Shown in pieces: positions 1-8,376 of a DNA stretch of 41,557 nucleotides. The stretch's first letter is position 1, and the number at the start of each line of letters is the position of its first letter. Where the stretch lies: positions 1 through 41,557 of the forward strand of contig CALWDM010000022.1 in assembly GCA_944376695.1 (NCBI GenBank), written 5' to 3'. This DNA comes from an uncultured Mediterraneibacter sp. Its GTDB lineage: Bacteria; Bacillota; Clostridia; Lachnospirales; Lachnospiraceae. A program made the position numbers and the translations under genes. The notes below the pieces were generated by a model, which saw only the letters and a program-made list of their open reading frames with translations, made no database searches and was not told the DNA's origin.

Positions 1-21
1 TGTTTTTATCATAAGAAAGAA

Positions 22-67
22 AAAATCGCTACACCACAGCCTCCGCAGGCCATCGCGCAGCGATTTT
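22..67 (-). terminator. Distal hairpin terminator, nucleoside transporter operon
   Basis: Nine-base arms (22-30 and 59-67) pair perfectly and enclose a small inner hairpin (GCCT/AGGC, 39-50). Read on the minus strand the stem is followed by a T-rich run with six consecutive T. It lies behind the terminator at 110-147 and probably acts as a backup, or it ends an element I cannot see between them. Confidence 0.6.
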
Positions 68-109
68 GTTCAATCTGTATTTTATGGGAAGCCGCTGTCA
101 GAATAAAAC

Positions 110-147
110 GTCCGAAAACCGCTCCTGATGCTCGACGGTTTTCGGAC
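110..147 (-). terminator. Intrinsic terminator of the nucleoside transporter operon
   Basis: Twelve-base perfect arms at 110-121 and 136-147 enclose a 14-base loop. On the minus strand the stem is followed by GTTTTATT. It sits 28 bases past the stop codon of the last permease gene. The arm sequence GACGGTTTTCGGAC also occurs in the large palindrome near 37.3 kb. Confidence 0.8.
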
Positions 148-174
148 AGTACACATACTGAATATTCAGATTTC

Positions 175-1167
175 CTACCGCTCCTCACGGAAGTAGTTGA
201 GTCCGCAGCTCTTTGGCTGTGCGTGCTCTCTGCTCTGCCTCATGCTTGTAATCACCAGCACGAGGATCGTGGCGATATACGGGAACATATCGTAGATCTG
301 CGCCGGCAGCCCCGGGATATTAACATACATGCGCATGATCGTCAGCCCACCGAAGATCAGGGCTACGATGATTCCCCTTGCCGGGCTCCATGTCGCGAAG
401 ATCACAAGCGCCACTGCGAGCCATCCGTAGCCGCTGACGCAGTCGTGTACCCACACGCCGGAGGTGGTCACCATGCTCATGTACATACCGCCGATCCCGC
501 AGATACCGCCTCCGATGACCGTTGCCAGGTACTTGTAAAGCGTCGTATTGATCCCGGCCGCGTCCGCGGTCGCCGGATCCTCGCCTACCGCCCGCAGGTT
601 CAGTCCCACGCGGGAACGGTTAAAGAACCATGCCATGACCACTGCCACGAGGATGGCAAAATACACAAGCCAGTTATACTCAAAGAGGAGCGGCCCAATC
701 ACCGGGATATCGGAAAGTCCCGGGATATGCAGTCCGGAGAACGCTTTCTTTGTCGTCTCTGAGACTGCCACATACCCGCCGGCTTTCTGGCCGATGTACT
801 CGCCGAAGAAATTCCCGAAGCCCGTGCCAAAGATGGTCAGCGTCAGTCCGGTCACATTCTGGTTTGCCCTCAAGGTGATCGTGAGGAAGCTGTAGATCAG
901 CGCTCCGCCCGCTCCTGCCAGGAAGGAAGCCATAAGCGCGATTGCCGCTGAGAGGACTCCGTTCGGATTTCCGCCTGCGCGGATCACTGCCTGCTCATAA
1001 TAATAGGAACCGGCAAGCCCGGTGATGGCGCCCATGAACATCATACCTTCCACGCCGAGGTTTAAGTTTCCCGACTTCTCAGTCAGGATTTCTCCCAGCG
1101 CTCCGAGCAGAAGAGGCGTTCCCGCCAGCACTGCCGCGATAAACAGACCATTTAATGTATTAAGCAT
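175..1167 (-). CDS. BMP-type nucleoside ABC transporter permease (NupQ/YufQ type)
   Basis: This 330-residue, very hydrophobic protein belongs to the branched-chain/ribose-type ABC permease family. The early stretch GEILTEKSGNLNLGVEGMM is typical of the second permease of BMP-family nucleoside importers (B. subtilis NupQ/YufQ). It should form half of the membrane channel with the upstream permease. The gene overlaps that permease gene by 8 bases and has an AAGGAGG site in front of its ATG, so the two are translated together. It is the last gene of a four-gene operon and is followed by two hairpin terminators. The substrate is inferred as purine or other nucleosides from the family; the sequence does not fix it. 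Confidence 0.9.
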   Translation of the reverse strand: MLNTLNGLFIAAVLAGTPLLLGALGEILTEKSGNLNLGVEGMMFMGAITGLAGSYYYEQAVIRAGGNPNGVLSAAIALMASFLAGAGGALIYSFLTITLRANQNVTGLTLTIFGTGFGNFFGEYIGQKAGGYVAVSETTKKAFSGLHIPGLSDIPVIGPLLFEYNWLVYFAILVAVVMAWFFNRSRVGLNLRAVGEDPATADAAGINTTLYKYLATVIGGGICGIGGMYMSMVTTSGVWVHDCVSGYGWLAVALVIFATWSPARGIIVALIFGGLTIMRMYVNIPGLPAQIYDMFPYIATILVLVITSMRQSREHAQPKSCGLNYFREER

Positions 1168-2263
1168 GATGTTCCTCCTTTCCTCTTCTGATCAGCCTGT
1201 ATGAGAGAAAGAACTCACATCCCAGCATGAAGAACAGAATAATGCCGATGAGCAGATCCGCCGCAGACGCAGGGATCTTAAACTGTGTCTGGATCGCATT
1301 GGAGCCTCTCTCCAGCATCGCGATAAACACAGATACCACCAGCATGCCGTATGGGTTCATCTTTGCCAGCCATGCCACTGTGATCGCGGTAAACCCTACG
1401 CCGCCGGCCGTCCCTTCTGTGATCGTATAGTCAGAGCCCGCGAACTGAAGCATTCCGACCAGACCGCAGAGAGCTCCCGACAGGAACATCGTTCTCCGGA
1501 AAACCTTCCCCACATTGATCCCGGCATAGCGGGCGGTATTATTGCTCTCGCCGACCACAGCGATCTCATAGCCCTGTTTTGTCTTATTAAAGTAGATAGA
1601 AGCAGCCACGACAAGAACCAGGGCCAGGATCCAGCCCCAGTGCACGCCCAGTACCTTTGTAAGCCTCGCTCCCGGCACGAGCATCGCGATCTTTGGATAG
1701 CTGCTGCCCGGCGCTTTCCACGGACCGTTCATCAGGTACTTGATAAACGCAAGTGCGATATAATTGAGCATCAGGGTAAACAGAGTCTCATTCGTCCCCC
1801 ATTTTGCCTTGCACACAGCCGGCAGGAGCCCGTACAGGCCTCCCGCTGCAATGGCTGCCAGCATCATGAGAAGGACCAGCGGGAGTTTCGGGAAAATGTG
1901 GGCGGTAAAGAGTCCGAACGCTCCTGCCGCGACTGCTCCCACAAGGATCTGCCCCTCGCCGCCGATATTCCAGAATTTCATCTTAAAGGCGAACGAGATC
2001 CCAATGGCTGTGATCAGCAGAGGGATCGCGATCTTCACCGTCTCGTAAATCACGGTCTTTGACCCCCAGGCTCCTTTTACCATGGAAACGTATACTGAGA
2101 CCGGGTTGTGACCAAGCATCAGGATCACGATCCCGCCTGTCAAAAGTGAGAGGAGAAATGCGGCCGCGCGGATCCCCCAGGATTTCCGGCTGGATACCGC
2201 ATCCCTCCTGACCATTCTCAGAAGCGGCTCTTTTGCCTGTGCTGTATGTGTATGCGCGCTCAT
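1160..2263 (-). CDS. BMP-type nucleoside ABC transporter permease (NupP/YufP type)
   Basis: This 367-residue multi-spanning membrane protein has a long cytoplasmic N-terminus (about 30 residues) before the first helix. The stretch KFWNIGGEGQILVGA is characteristic of the first permease of nucleoside importers of the BMP class. It pairs with the downstream permease to form the channel. Its ATG overlaps the stop of the ATPase gene in an ATGA arrangement and is preceded by AAGGAGGTGA, so translation is coupled. Length and order (lipoprotein, ATPase, permease, permease) match the B. subtilis nupNOPQ system. Specificity is not visible. Confidence 0.9.
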   Translation of the reverse strand: MSAHTHTAQAKEPLLRMVRRDAVSSRKSWGIRAAAFLLSLLTGGIVILMLGHNPVSVYVSMVKGAWGSKTVIYETVKIAIPLLITAIGISFAFKMKFWNIGGEGQILVGAVAAGAFGLFTAHIFPKLPLVLLMMLAAIAAGGLYGLLPAVCKAKWGTNETLFTLMLNYIALAFIKYLMNGPWKAPGSSYPKIAMLVPGARLTKVLGVHWGWILALVLVVAASIYFNKTKQGYEIAVVGESNNTARYAGINVGKVFRRTMFLSGALCGLVGMLQFAGSDYTITEGTAGGVGFTAITVAWLAKMNPYGMLVVSVFIAMLERGSNAIQTQFKIPASAADLLIGIILFFMLGCEFFLSYRLIRRGKEEHHA

Positions 2264-3846
2264 GCTGTCACCTCCTTGTCCTTACCACCGGCATCGCCGC
2301 CGGAAGGCTGCGTTCCCTCTGCATGGATCATCATCAGTCCGATCTCCTCTTTTGTCACTTTCCGCGGGTCTACGATGCCGCTCACCTTCCCGCCGCACAT
2401 GACCATGATGCGGTCGGAAAGCTGCATGAGCACATCCAGATCCTCCCCGATAAAGATGACCGCAACGCCTTTTTTCTTCTGTTCATTGAGCAGGTCATAG
2501 ATCCGGTAAGAGGAGTTGATATCCAGTCCCCTGACCGGATAAGCCACGATCAGCACGGAGGGCTGACATGCGATTTCCCTTCCCAGAAGGACTTTCTGCA
2601 CATTTCCTCCGGAAAGCCTGCCCACAGGGGTATCCGCTCCGGGAGTCACGATCTCCAGCTCTTTGATCAGCTTTTCCGCCAGTTCTTTCGGCGCCTTGCG
2701 GTCTACGAAAATGCCTTTGTTCGACTTATAGCTCCTCAGCATCACATTGTCCGTCATATCCATTCCCGCCACAAGCCCCATGCCGAGCCTGTCCTCCGGG
2801 ACGAATGCCATAGAGATCCCTTTCCTGACGATCTCATCCGGCTTCATTCCCAGGATACGTTCCTGCACAGGAATACCGTCATGCTCGCCCGAATAGAGCA
2901 CAGAGCCTCCGATCGAGGGATACAGCCCCGCGATCGTCTCGCACAGCTCCCTCTGACCGCTTCCCGCGATGCCCGCGATTCCCAGGATCTCACCGCCGTA
3001 AGCCTCAAAGGATACATTATCCAGCGCCTTCACCCCATCGCCGCTCAGACAGATCAGGTCGATCACATGGAGCCGTTTTTCTCCCCGCTCCACCTGGGGC
3101 CTGTCGATCTCCAGGCTGATCGGACGCCCGACCATCATCTCCGTGAGCTGTGCCTGATCTGTCTCCGCCGTGTTGACTGCACCGATATACTCTCCCTTGC
3201 GGAGGATCGCCACCCGGTCGGAGATGGCAAGCACTTCGTTGAGCTTATGAGTAATGATGATAATAGACTTCCCGTCCTTTTTCATATTCCGCAGGACAGT
3301 GAAGAGCCGTTCTGTCTCCTGCGGGGTCAGCACTGCCGTGGGCTCGTCCAGGATCAGGATGTCCGCGCCTTTATAGAGCACTTTTAAGATTTCCACCGTT
3401 TGCTTTTCTGAGACGGACATATTATAGACCTTTTTGGAAGGATCAATGTCAAATCCATATTTCTGCGCAAGTTCTCCTACCTTTTTACTGATCTCCCTGC
3501 GGTTTACGGTCACCTTTCCGTCCAGTCCCAGAACGATATTTTCCGCCGCTGTCAGAACGTCCACCAGTTTAAAATGCTGGTGGATCATCCCGATCCCCAG
3601 AGCAAAGGAATCTTTCGGCGAACGGATCGTCACCTCTTCCCCTTTCACATAGATCTCTCCGCAGTCCGGGAAATAGATCCCTGACAGCATGTTCATCAGC
3701 GTTGTCTTCCCGCTGCCGTTTTCCCCGAGGAGCGCAAGGATCTCTCCTGTCCTCAGTTCAAGGTTGACGTCCCTGTTCGCAGCCACTTTTCCGAACGTCT
3801 TTGTCACATGATGCATTTTTACCGCATACTCAGCTCCCACACTCAA
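2260..3846 (-). CDS. BMP-type nucleoside ABC transporter ATP-binding protein (NupO/YufO type)
   Basis: A 528-residue ATPase made of two fused nucleotide-binding domains, as usual for ribose- and nucleoside-type importers. The first domain has a full Walker A (GENGSGKTTLM) and Walker B (ILILDEPTAVL). The second has a poor Walker A (GIAGSGQRE), a signature LSGGNVQKV, and VLIVAYPVRGLD where DEPTRGLD is common, so the second site probably does not hydrolyse ATP, as in many relatives. The start is TTG at 3846, chosen because AAGGAGG lies 8 bases upstream; an in-frame ATG 11 codons later has no such site. The gene follows the binding lipoprotein gene after a 108-base gap with a UUCG-capped hairpin. 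Confidence 0.92.
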   Translation of the reverse strand: MSVGAEYAVKMHHVTKTFGKVAANRDVNLELRTGEILALLGENGSGKTTLMNMLSGIYFPDCGEIYVKGEEVTIRSPKDSFALGIGMIHQHFKLVDVLTAAENIVLGLDGKVTVNRREISKKVGELAQKYGFDIDPSKKVYNMSVSEKQTVEILKVLYKGADILILDEPTAVLTPQETERLFTVLRNMKKDGKSIIIITHKLNEVLAISDRVAILRKGEYIGAVNTAETDQAQLTEMMVGRPISLEIDRPQVERGEKRLHVIDLICLSGDGVKALDNVSFEAYGGEILGIAGIAGSGQRELCETIAGLYPSIGGSVLYSGEHDGIPVQERILGMKPDEIVRKGISMAFVPEDRLGMGLVAGMDMTDNVMLRSYKSNKGIFVDRKAPKELAEKLIKELEIVTPGADTPVGRLSGGNVQKVLLGREIACQPSVLIVAYPVRGLDINSSYRIYDLLNEQKKKGVAVIFIGEDLDVLMQLSDRIMVMCGGKVSGIVDPRKVTKEEIGLMMIHAEGTQPSGGDAGGKDKEVTA

Positions 3847-3909
3847 GCTCTCATCCTCCTTCTCTTCCTGTGCATTTTCAGCCCTGCGTCAGATGCCCGA
3901 TATGAACAA

Positions 3910-3927
3910 AGCCGTCCGAAGACGGCT
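3910..3927 (-). promoter_or_regulatory. Intercistronic UUCG hairpin between lipoprotein and ATPase genes
   Basis: On the minus strand a 7-bp stem closes a TTCG tetraloop and is followed by TTTGTTC. It lies between the lipoprotein stop and the ribosome binding site of the ATPase gene. Such hairpins often stabilise the upstream mRNA or stop part of the transcripts, so that binding protein exceeds membrane components. That role is inferred. Confidence 0.55.
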
Positions 3928-3954
3928 CTGCCACATTGTTTTTGTTTTCAGTTC

Positions 3955-5127
3955 TTATTCGACAACCGTACATCCGTCTACGATATACAGCCAGGACGGA
4001 GCGGAAGCCTCTTCCTGCTCGTGGTAATAATCGCCCTCCGGCACCTCATACTCCTCGCCCTCCGGGCTCACACCCCTGAGCGGTCCTGCGAATACATGAA
4101 GTTCGCCGGATTTGATCTTCTCAGCCGCCTCATCGATCGCTTCCTGTGTCCCCTCTGCCGCGATCTTCTCGTTCAGCGGTGACAGATAGACAGCGCCGTC
4201 CGCAAGGCCCTTGCACCAGTCGGTGGGGATCTCCTCACCGTCGATCATCGCCTGTACGGCCTCTGTCACATAGATGCCCCAGTCAATTCGCGGAGAGATC
4301 AGGGACGCGTTCGGAGCAGCCTCGATCATATCGTTGTTGTAACCGACCTGCCAGACTCCGTTGTCCTCTGCTGTCGTAGCCGGAGCCGTGGAGTCCGAGT
4401 GCTGTGAGATCACATCGCATCCTCGGTCGATCAGGGCCTTTGCCACCTGTGACTCGACTGTCGGGTCATTCCAGGAATTGGTATACATGATCTCCATCGT
4501 CACGTCCGGATTGACGCTCTTTGCGCCGAGATAGAACGCTGTATATCCGCTGATGACCTCGGCAAACGGGAATGCCGCCACATACCCCAGCCTGTTCGTC
4601 TCTGTCTTCATACCTGCCGCGATCCCCGCGAGATAACGTCCCTCGTAGATCGAAGCGAAATAGTTGTGGAAGTTGTCAAGGCCTGCATCCGCCGCCTGAT
4701 ATCCTGTGGCATGGCAGAACTGTACCTCCGGGTACTCCCGCGCCACTTCCACTACATAATCCTCAAAACCGAAGCTTGTCGCGAAAATAATATTGCAGCC
4801 CGCGTCCACCAGCTCCCTTAGAGCAGTATCGCATGACGCGTCCTCCGCCACATTATATTTGTTTACGATCTGGTCGTCGCTCAATCCAAGCGCCTCCTGC
4901 ATTTCCTGTGTCCCCAGATCCTGATTGTATGTGTATCCCATATCGCTCGGATCTGAAATGTGCACGAATCCCACCTTGATCTCGTCCTTCGGGATCCCTT
5001 CGGAAGCTGTTGTGGAAGAGCCCTCCTCCTCATTTCCGCCAGTCTCCGCAGCCGGAGCTCCGCACCCTGCCATCAGGGTGACTGCCAAAGCTGCGCACAA
5101 AAGTACGCTGACAATCTTCTTGTTCAT
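3955..5127 (-). CDS. BMP family nucleoside-binding lipoprotein (BmpA/NupN type)
   Basis: A 390-residue substrate-binding lipoprotein. The N-terminus has a lysine pair, a hydrophobic segment and the lipobox LMAGC, so it should be processed and lipid-anchored at about Cys22. An acidic and serine-rich linker follows, then a periplasmic-binding fold of the Bmp type (EIKVGFVHISDPSDMGYTYN, then GFEDYVVEVAREYPEVQF). It should capture nucleosides outside the membrane and deliver them to the two permeases. The ATG has AAGGAGG 6 bases upstream. It is the first gene of the operon and is preceded by a good promoter and a leader with a terminator-like hairpin. Confidence 0.93.
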   Translation of the reverse strand: MNKKIVSVLLCAALAVTLMAGCGAPAAETGGNEEEGSSTTASEGIPKDEIKVGFVHISDPSDMGYTYNQDLGTQEMQEALGLSDDQIVNKYNVAEDASCDTALRELVDAGCNIIFATSFGFEDYVVEVAREYPEVQFCHATGYQAADAGLDNFHNYFASIYEGRYLAGIAAGMKTETNRLGYVAAFPFAEVISGYTAFYLGAKSVNPDVTMEIMYTNSWNDPTVESQVAKALIDRGCDVISQHSDSTAPATTAEDNGVWQVGYNNDMIEAAPNASLISPRIDWGIYVTEAVQAMIDGEEIPTDWCKGLADGAVYLSPLNEKIAAEGTQEAIDEAAEKIKSGELHVFAGPLRGVSPEGEEYEVPEGDYYHEQEEASAPSWLYIVDGCTVVE

Positions 5128-5151
5128 ATATTTCCTCCTTCTCTTGTCATC

Positions 5152-5224
5152 GTCCGGAACAGACCCGGACCTGCTTATAAGTTAAAAAAGCTGTCCGGAT
5201 CTTCTGCATATGCGGACAGCTTTT
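5152..5224 (-). promoter_or_regulatory. Leader attenuator candidate of the nucleoside transporter operon
   Basis: Just downstream of the predicted start site the minus-strand leader forms a 12-bp stem (5213-5224 with 5186-5197) followed by a run of six T (5184-5189), a complete intrinsic terminator. A second 6-bp hairpin (5165-5170 with 5152-5157) follows. The 3' arm of the terminator contains CCGGAC, which can pair with the GTCCGG of the second hairpin, so the two structures can exclude each other. The layout suggests control of read-through by a ligand, protein or RNA polymerase state. It does not match a riboswitch class I know. Confidence 0.5.
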
Positions 5225-5232
5225 CCGTAACC

Positions 5233-5261
5233 ATTTTACATTCTGCTTTTGTATAAGTCAA
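5233..5261 (-). promoter_or_regulatory. Promoter of the nucleoside transporter operon
   Basis: Minus-strand -35 TTGACT (5256-5261), 17-base spacer, -10 TAAAAT (5233-5238). It lies between the copA terminator and the leader hairpin, with transcription expected to begin near 5226. Confidence 0.7.
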
Positions 5262-5326
5262 TACATTTTCTGGTTCCCTGCATGACTCCTGCATGACTGT
5301 ACGCAACAGTTCAGGCGCAAAAGAGA

Positions 5327-5358
5327 CAGCCGGAGAAGAGCTCCGCTCTCTCCGGCTG
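5327..5358 (-). terminator. Terminator of csoR-copA
   Basis: Ten-base perfect arms at 5327-5336 and 5349-5358, followed on the minus strand by TCTCTTTTG. It starts 27 bases after the copA stop codon. Confidence 0.75.
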
Positions 5359-5385
5359 CCGCACAGAACCATATCGATCAGTGAA

Positions 5386-5595
5386 TCACTGGATCTCCGT
5401 CACTTTATACTCCTGATCCTCCACTGCCTTTTTCAGGACATCTTCGCTGACCTCTGCATTCAGCGTGACAACGGCTGTTCCCGCTTCGTGGCTTACATCT
5501 GCCGTATCGACTTCTGCCAGCGCTTCCAGCGCTTTTTTCACTCTTGCCTCACAGTGCCCGCACATCATACCTTCGATCTTCATTGTCTTTTTCAT
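5386..5595 (-). CDS. copZ: Embedded CopZ-like copper chaperone from an internal start in copA
   Basis: Within the copA frame an ATG at 5595 is preceded 8 bases upstream by AAGGAGG (5604-5610). Starting here gives a 69-residue protein, [21 protein letters not shown] at its start (motif GMMCGHC), the normal size and order of a stand-alone CopZ chaperone that binds Cu(I) through two cysteines. The preceding stretch is A/T-rich and Lys/Asn-rich ([14 protein letters not shown]) and reads like an intergenic spacer that happens to be open. So both a CopA with a C-terminal domain and free CopZ may be made. Whether the upstream frame really runs through, rather than hiding a sequencing error at a former stop, cannot be told from here. 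Confidence 0.55.
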   Translation of the reverse strand: MKKTMKIEGMMCGHCEARVKKALEALAEVDTADVSHEAGTAVVTLNAEVSEDVLKKAVEDQEYKVTEIQ

Positions 5596-7923
5596 TGTTG
5601 TTTCCTCCTTGTTTTTTAAATTTGATTTTATTTTTTTATCTCTGCCGGCGTCATGCATTTTAAACCAGTTGAGGCGCAGCGCATTGCTTACTACGCAGAA
5701 ACTGGAGAGACTCATCGCCGCAGCGCCGAACATGGGATTCAGCTGCCATCCGAACAGCGGGATCCAGACGCCTGCTGCCAGCGGGATGCCGATCACGTTG
5801 TAGAAAAATGCCCAGAACAGATTCTCGTGGATATTCCTGAGTGTGGCGCGGCTTAGTCGGATCGCGGCAGGCACATCGCTCAGACGGCTCTTCATAAGGA
5901 CCACATCCGCCGCGTCGATCGCGATATCTGTCCCCGCTCCGATCGCGATGCCCATATCTGCCCTGGTGAGAGCGGGCGCATCATTGATCCCGTCTCCGAC
6001 CATGGCGACTCTCCCCTTCTTCTTCAGGGAACGTATCACGCTCTCCTTGCCGTCCGGGAGGACGCCTGCGATGACCTCGTCCACGCCTGCCTGGGCTCCG
6101 ATCGCTTTTGCTGTCCGCTCATTGTCTCCCGTAAGCATCACCACGTGGATACCCATATCCTGCAGCTCTTTCACCGCTCTCGGGCTGTCTTCCTTGATCA
6201 CATCCGCCACAGCGATCATACCGATGAACCTGCCGTCCCGGCTGAAGAACAGCGGGGTCTTTCCCTCCGCCGCGAGCTCCTCAGCCCGCTTTCCCGCCTC
6301 ATCCGGGATCACGGCGTTTGTGCTGATAAAACTTAAATTCCCTCCGGCAAGTTTCTCGCCGGCAAGAATACCGGTCAGTCCGTTTCCCGGTACCGCGTGG
6401 AAATCCTCTGTCTCCTGAACGCGGACTGTGCCCTCTTCCTCTGCTTTCGCGATGACTGCCCGTGCCAGCGGATGCTCGCTCTTCTTTTCAAGAGCATACG
6501 CACAGGTGAGCAGCTCTTCCTCCGTCACCCCGTCCGCGGGGAGCATATCCGTCACCTTCGGCTCCCCGCTGGTGATGGTTCCTGTCTTATCCAGAGCTAC
6601 GATCTGGGTCTTGCCTGTCTCTTCAAGAGAAACAGCGGTCTTAAACATGATCCCGTTTTTCGCGCCCATACCGTTCCCTACCATGATCGCCACAGGCGTG
6701 GCAAGCCCGAGGGCGCAGGGGCAGCTTATAACGAGGACCGAGATCCCTCTTGCCAGCGCATACCCAATCGTCTGTCCCGCAATCAGCCACACGAGGATCG
6801 TCACCAGCGCGATCCCGATGACCGCAGGCACGAACACGCCGGACACCCGGTCCGCCACTTTCGCGATGGGCGCTTTGGTCGCCGCGGCGTCGCTCACCAT
6901 CTGGATGATCTGGGAGAGTGTGGTATCCTCTCCCACCCGGGTCGCCTCGCAGCGGAGGAAACCGGACTGGTTCAGCGTGGCAGCGGACACCGCGTCTCCT
7001 GCATCCTTATCCACGGGGATACTCTCGCCGGTGAGAGCCGATTCATTCACCGCGCTGTGCCCTTCCAGTATCACACCGTCCACGGGGATATTCTCCCCCG
7101 GCCTCACTACAAAGACATCCCCTTTTCTCACCTGATCGATGGAGACTGTCTCTTCCGCTCCGTCCCTCACCACGGTGGCCGTTTTCGGCGCAAGCTTCAT
7201 CAGGCTTTTGAGGGCATCTGTTGTCTTTCCTTTGGAATGCGCCTCCAGCATTTTCCCCACTGTGATCAGCGTCAGGATCATTGCCGCTGATTCAAAGTAA
7301 AACTCATGCATATAAGCCATCGCCCCTGCTGCGTCGCCCCGCATCTGGGCGTCTGTCATCGCAAAGAGCGCGTACAGGCTGTATCCGTAAGATGCCCCCG
7401 CGCCGAGCGCAACAAGAGTATCCATATTGGGGGCGCGGTGGATCAGCCCTTTAAATCCGCTGACAAAGAATTTCTGGTTGACCACCATGACCGCGGTTGT
7501 CAGTAAAAGCTGAATCAGTCCCATCGCCACATGATTTCCTTCCAGAAATGAGGGCGCGGGCCAGTCCCACATCATATGTCCCATCGAGAAGTACATCAGC
7601 GGGATCAGGAAACACAGGGACGCGATCAGGCGCTGTTTCATTTTTGGCGTCTCCCGGTCCTTCAGGGAATCCTCAGCCGCTGAAAGAGAGGAAGCCGGGG
7701 CATGAGCCTGTTCCTGTCCTTCTGTTCCTTTTTCGGCAGCTCCGTATCCCGCTTCCTCCACGGCAGCGATGATCCGGGCAGGGTCGGCAGACCCTTCCAC
7801 TCCCATGGAATTGGTCAGCAGACTTACCGTGCAGGAAGTCACACCCGGAACCTTTGACACTGCTTTTTCCACCCGGGCGCTGCACGCCGCGCAGCTCATG
7901 CCCGTCACATTGTATTGTTCCAT
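5386..7923 (-). CDS. copA: Copper-exporting P1B-type ATPase with C-terminal heavy-metal domain
   Basis: A Cu(I)-exporting P-type ATPase of 845 residues. In order: an N-terminal metal-binding domain with GMSCAAC; eight expected membrane helices; the actuator TGES loop ([10 protein letters not shown]); the membrane metal site CPC ([13 protein letters not shown]); the phosphorylation motif [11 protein letters not shown]; and the hinge [11 protein letters not shown] second metal-binding domain (GMMCGHC) is fused at the C-terminus from about residue 777, which is unusual and described separately. ATG at 7923 is chosen because AGGGGTGA lies just upstream; a GTG three codons earlier is possible. The gene follows csoR closely and should be copper-induced with it. 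Confidence 0.93.
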   Translation of the reverse strand: MEQYNVTGMSCAACSARVEKAVSKVPGVTSCTVSLLTNSMGVEGSADPARIIAAVEEAGYGAAEKGTEGQEQAHAPASSLSAAEDSLKDRETPKMKQRLIASLCFLIPLMYFSMGHMMWDWPAPSFLEGNHVAMGLIQLLLTTAVMVVNQKFFVSGFKGLIHRAPNMDTLVALGAGASYGYSLYALFAMTDAQMRGDAAGAMAYMHEFYFESAAMILTLITVGKMLEAHSKGKTTDALKSLMKLAPKTATVVRDGAEETVSIDQVRKGDVFVVRPGENIPVDGVILEGHSAVNESALTGESIPVDKDAGDAVSAATLNQSGFLRCEATRVGEDTTLSQIIQMVSDAAATKAPIAKVADRVSGVFVPAVIGIALVTILVWLIAGQTIGYALARGISVLVISCPCALGLATPVAIMVGNGMGAKNGIMFKTAVSLEETGKTQIVALDKTGTITSGEPKVTDMLPADGVTEEELLTCAYALEKKSEHPLARAVIAKAEEEGTVRVQETEDFHAVPGNGLTGILAGEKLAGGNLSFISTNAVIPDEAGKRAEELAAEGKTPLFFSRDGRFIGMIAVADVIKEDSPRAVKELQDMGIHVVMLTGDNERTAKAIGAQAGVDEVIAGVLPDGKESVIRSLKKKGRVAMVGDGINDAPALTRADMGIAIGAGTDIAIDAADVVLMKSRLSDVPAAIRLSRATLRNIHENLFWAFFYNVIGIPLAAGVWIPLFGWQLNPMFGAAAMSLSSFCVVSNALRLNWFKMHDAGRDKKIKSNLKNKEETTMKKTMKIEGMMCGHCEARVKKALEALAEVDTADVSHEAGTAVVTLNAEVSEDVLKKAVEDQEYKVTEIQ

Positions 7924-7934
7924 AACTATCACCC

Positions 7935-8249
7935 CTATTTCATTAATTTCCGGAGGACAAGGACCAGTTCGTCTATAGTCTCTTCCTTCCCTTCCCGGAT
8001 GTCATCTGTCACACAGGTGCGGATATGCTCCGCGAGCAGAACTTTGTTAAAACTGTTGAGGGCGGCATTGACCGCAGATACCTGAATAAGGATATCCGGA
8101 CAGTAAGCGTTGTTTTCCACCATCTTCCGGATTCCGCGCACCTGGCCTTCAATACGGCTCAGGCGGTTGAGCATGCTCTTCTTCTCCTTCTCCGAACGCT
8201 CCTTTGTTCTGTGGCAGCATCCGGAGCATACATTGCCGGTCTTTTCCAT
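7935..8249 (-). CDS. csoR: CsoR-family copper-sensing repressor
   Basis: A 104-residue all-helical repressor of the CsoR/RcnR (DUF156) family. The core [18 protein letters not shown] is the family's DNA-binding helix. The Cu(I) ligands are visible as Cys in NAYCPDIL and His/Cys in EHIRTC, the C-H-C pattern of true copper sensors. An extra Cys/His cluster (CSGCCH) near the N-terminus could also touch metal. It is the first gene of the csoR-copA operon, with a few bases to copA, and its promoter holds two matching GC-rich palindromes. Binding of Cu(I) is expected to release it from DNA. Confidence 0.93.
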   Translation of the reverse strand: MEKTGNVCSGCCHRTKERSEKEKKSMLNRLSRIEGQVRGIRKMVENNAYCPDILIQVSAVNAALNSFNKVLLAEHIRTCVTDDIREGKEETIDELVLVLRKLMK

Positions 8250-8275
8250 GCGGATTCCTCCTGTTTTTTAATAAA

Positions 8276-8286
8276 CCCCATAGGGG
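8276..8286. promoter_or_regulatory. Second CsoR-like operator
   Basis: CCCC-ATA-GGGG palindrome (8276-8286), lying between the csoR transcription start and its ribosome binding site. It has the G/C-run and A/T-centre form of known CsoR boxes and resembles the box at 8311-8327. Confidence 0.6.
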
Positions 8287-8305
8287 TATTTTTCTGTTCA
8301 AAGGT

Positions 8306-8334
8306 ATTATATACCCTATCCGGGTATTTTGCAA
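8306..8334 (-). promoter_or_regulatory. csoR-copA promoter with CsoR operator in the spacer
   Basis: Minus-strand -35 TTGCAA (8329-8334), 17-base spacer and perfect -10 TATAAT (8306-8311). The spacer holds the palindrome ATACCC-TATCC-GGGTAT (8311-8327), a CsoR-type operator placed to block RNA polymerase. Confidence 0.8.
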
Positions 8335-8335
8335 G

Positions 8336-8371
8336 AAAAAAATTAAGGAAGCCCTGTTCAGAGCCTCCCTT
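8336..8371 (-). terminator. Terminator of aroD
   Basis: Imperfect stem (8345-8354 with 8361-8371) followed on the minus strand by seven T. It sits directly behind the aroD stop and abuts the -35 of the csoR promoter. Confidence 0.7.
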
Positions 8372-8376
8372 GTTAC

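Noticed and set aside
2233-3387. A 384-codon plus-strand open frame opposite the nucleoside ATPase gene
   Set aside because: Antisense to an intact two-domain ATPase; composition typical of a shadow frame.
5128-5240. Purine riboswitch in the nucleoside importer leader
   Set aside because: The leader upstream of the terminator is under 30 bases and shows no purine-aptamer core, too short for that class.
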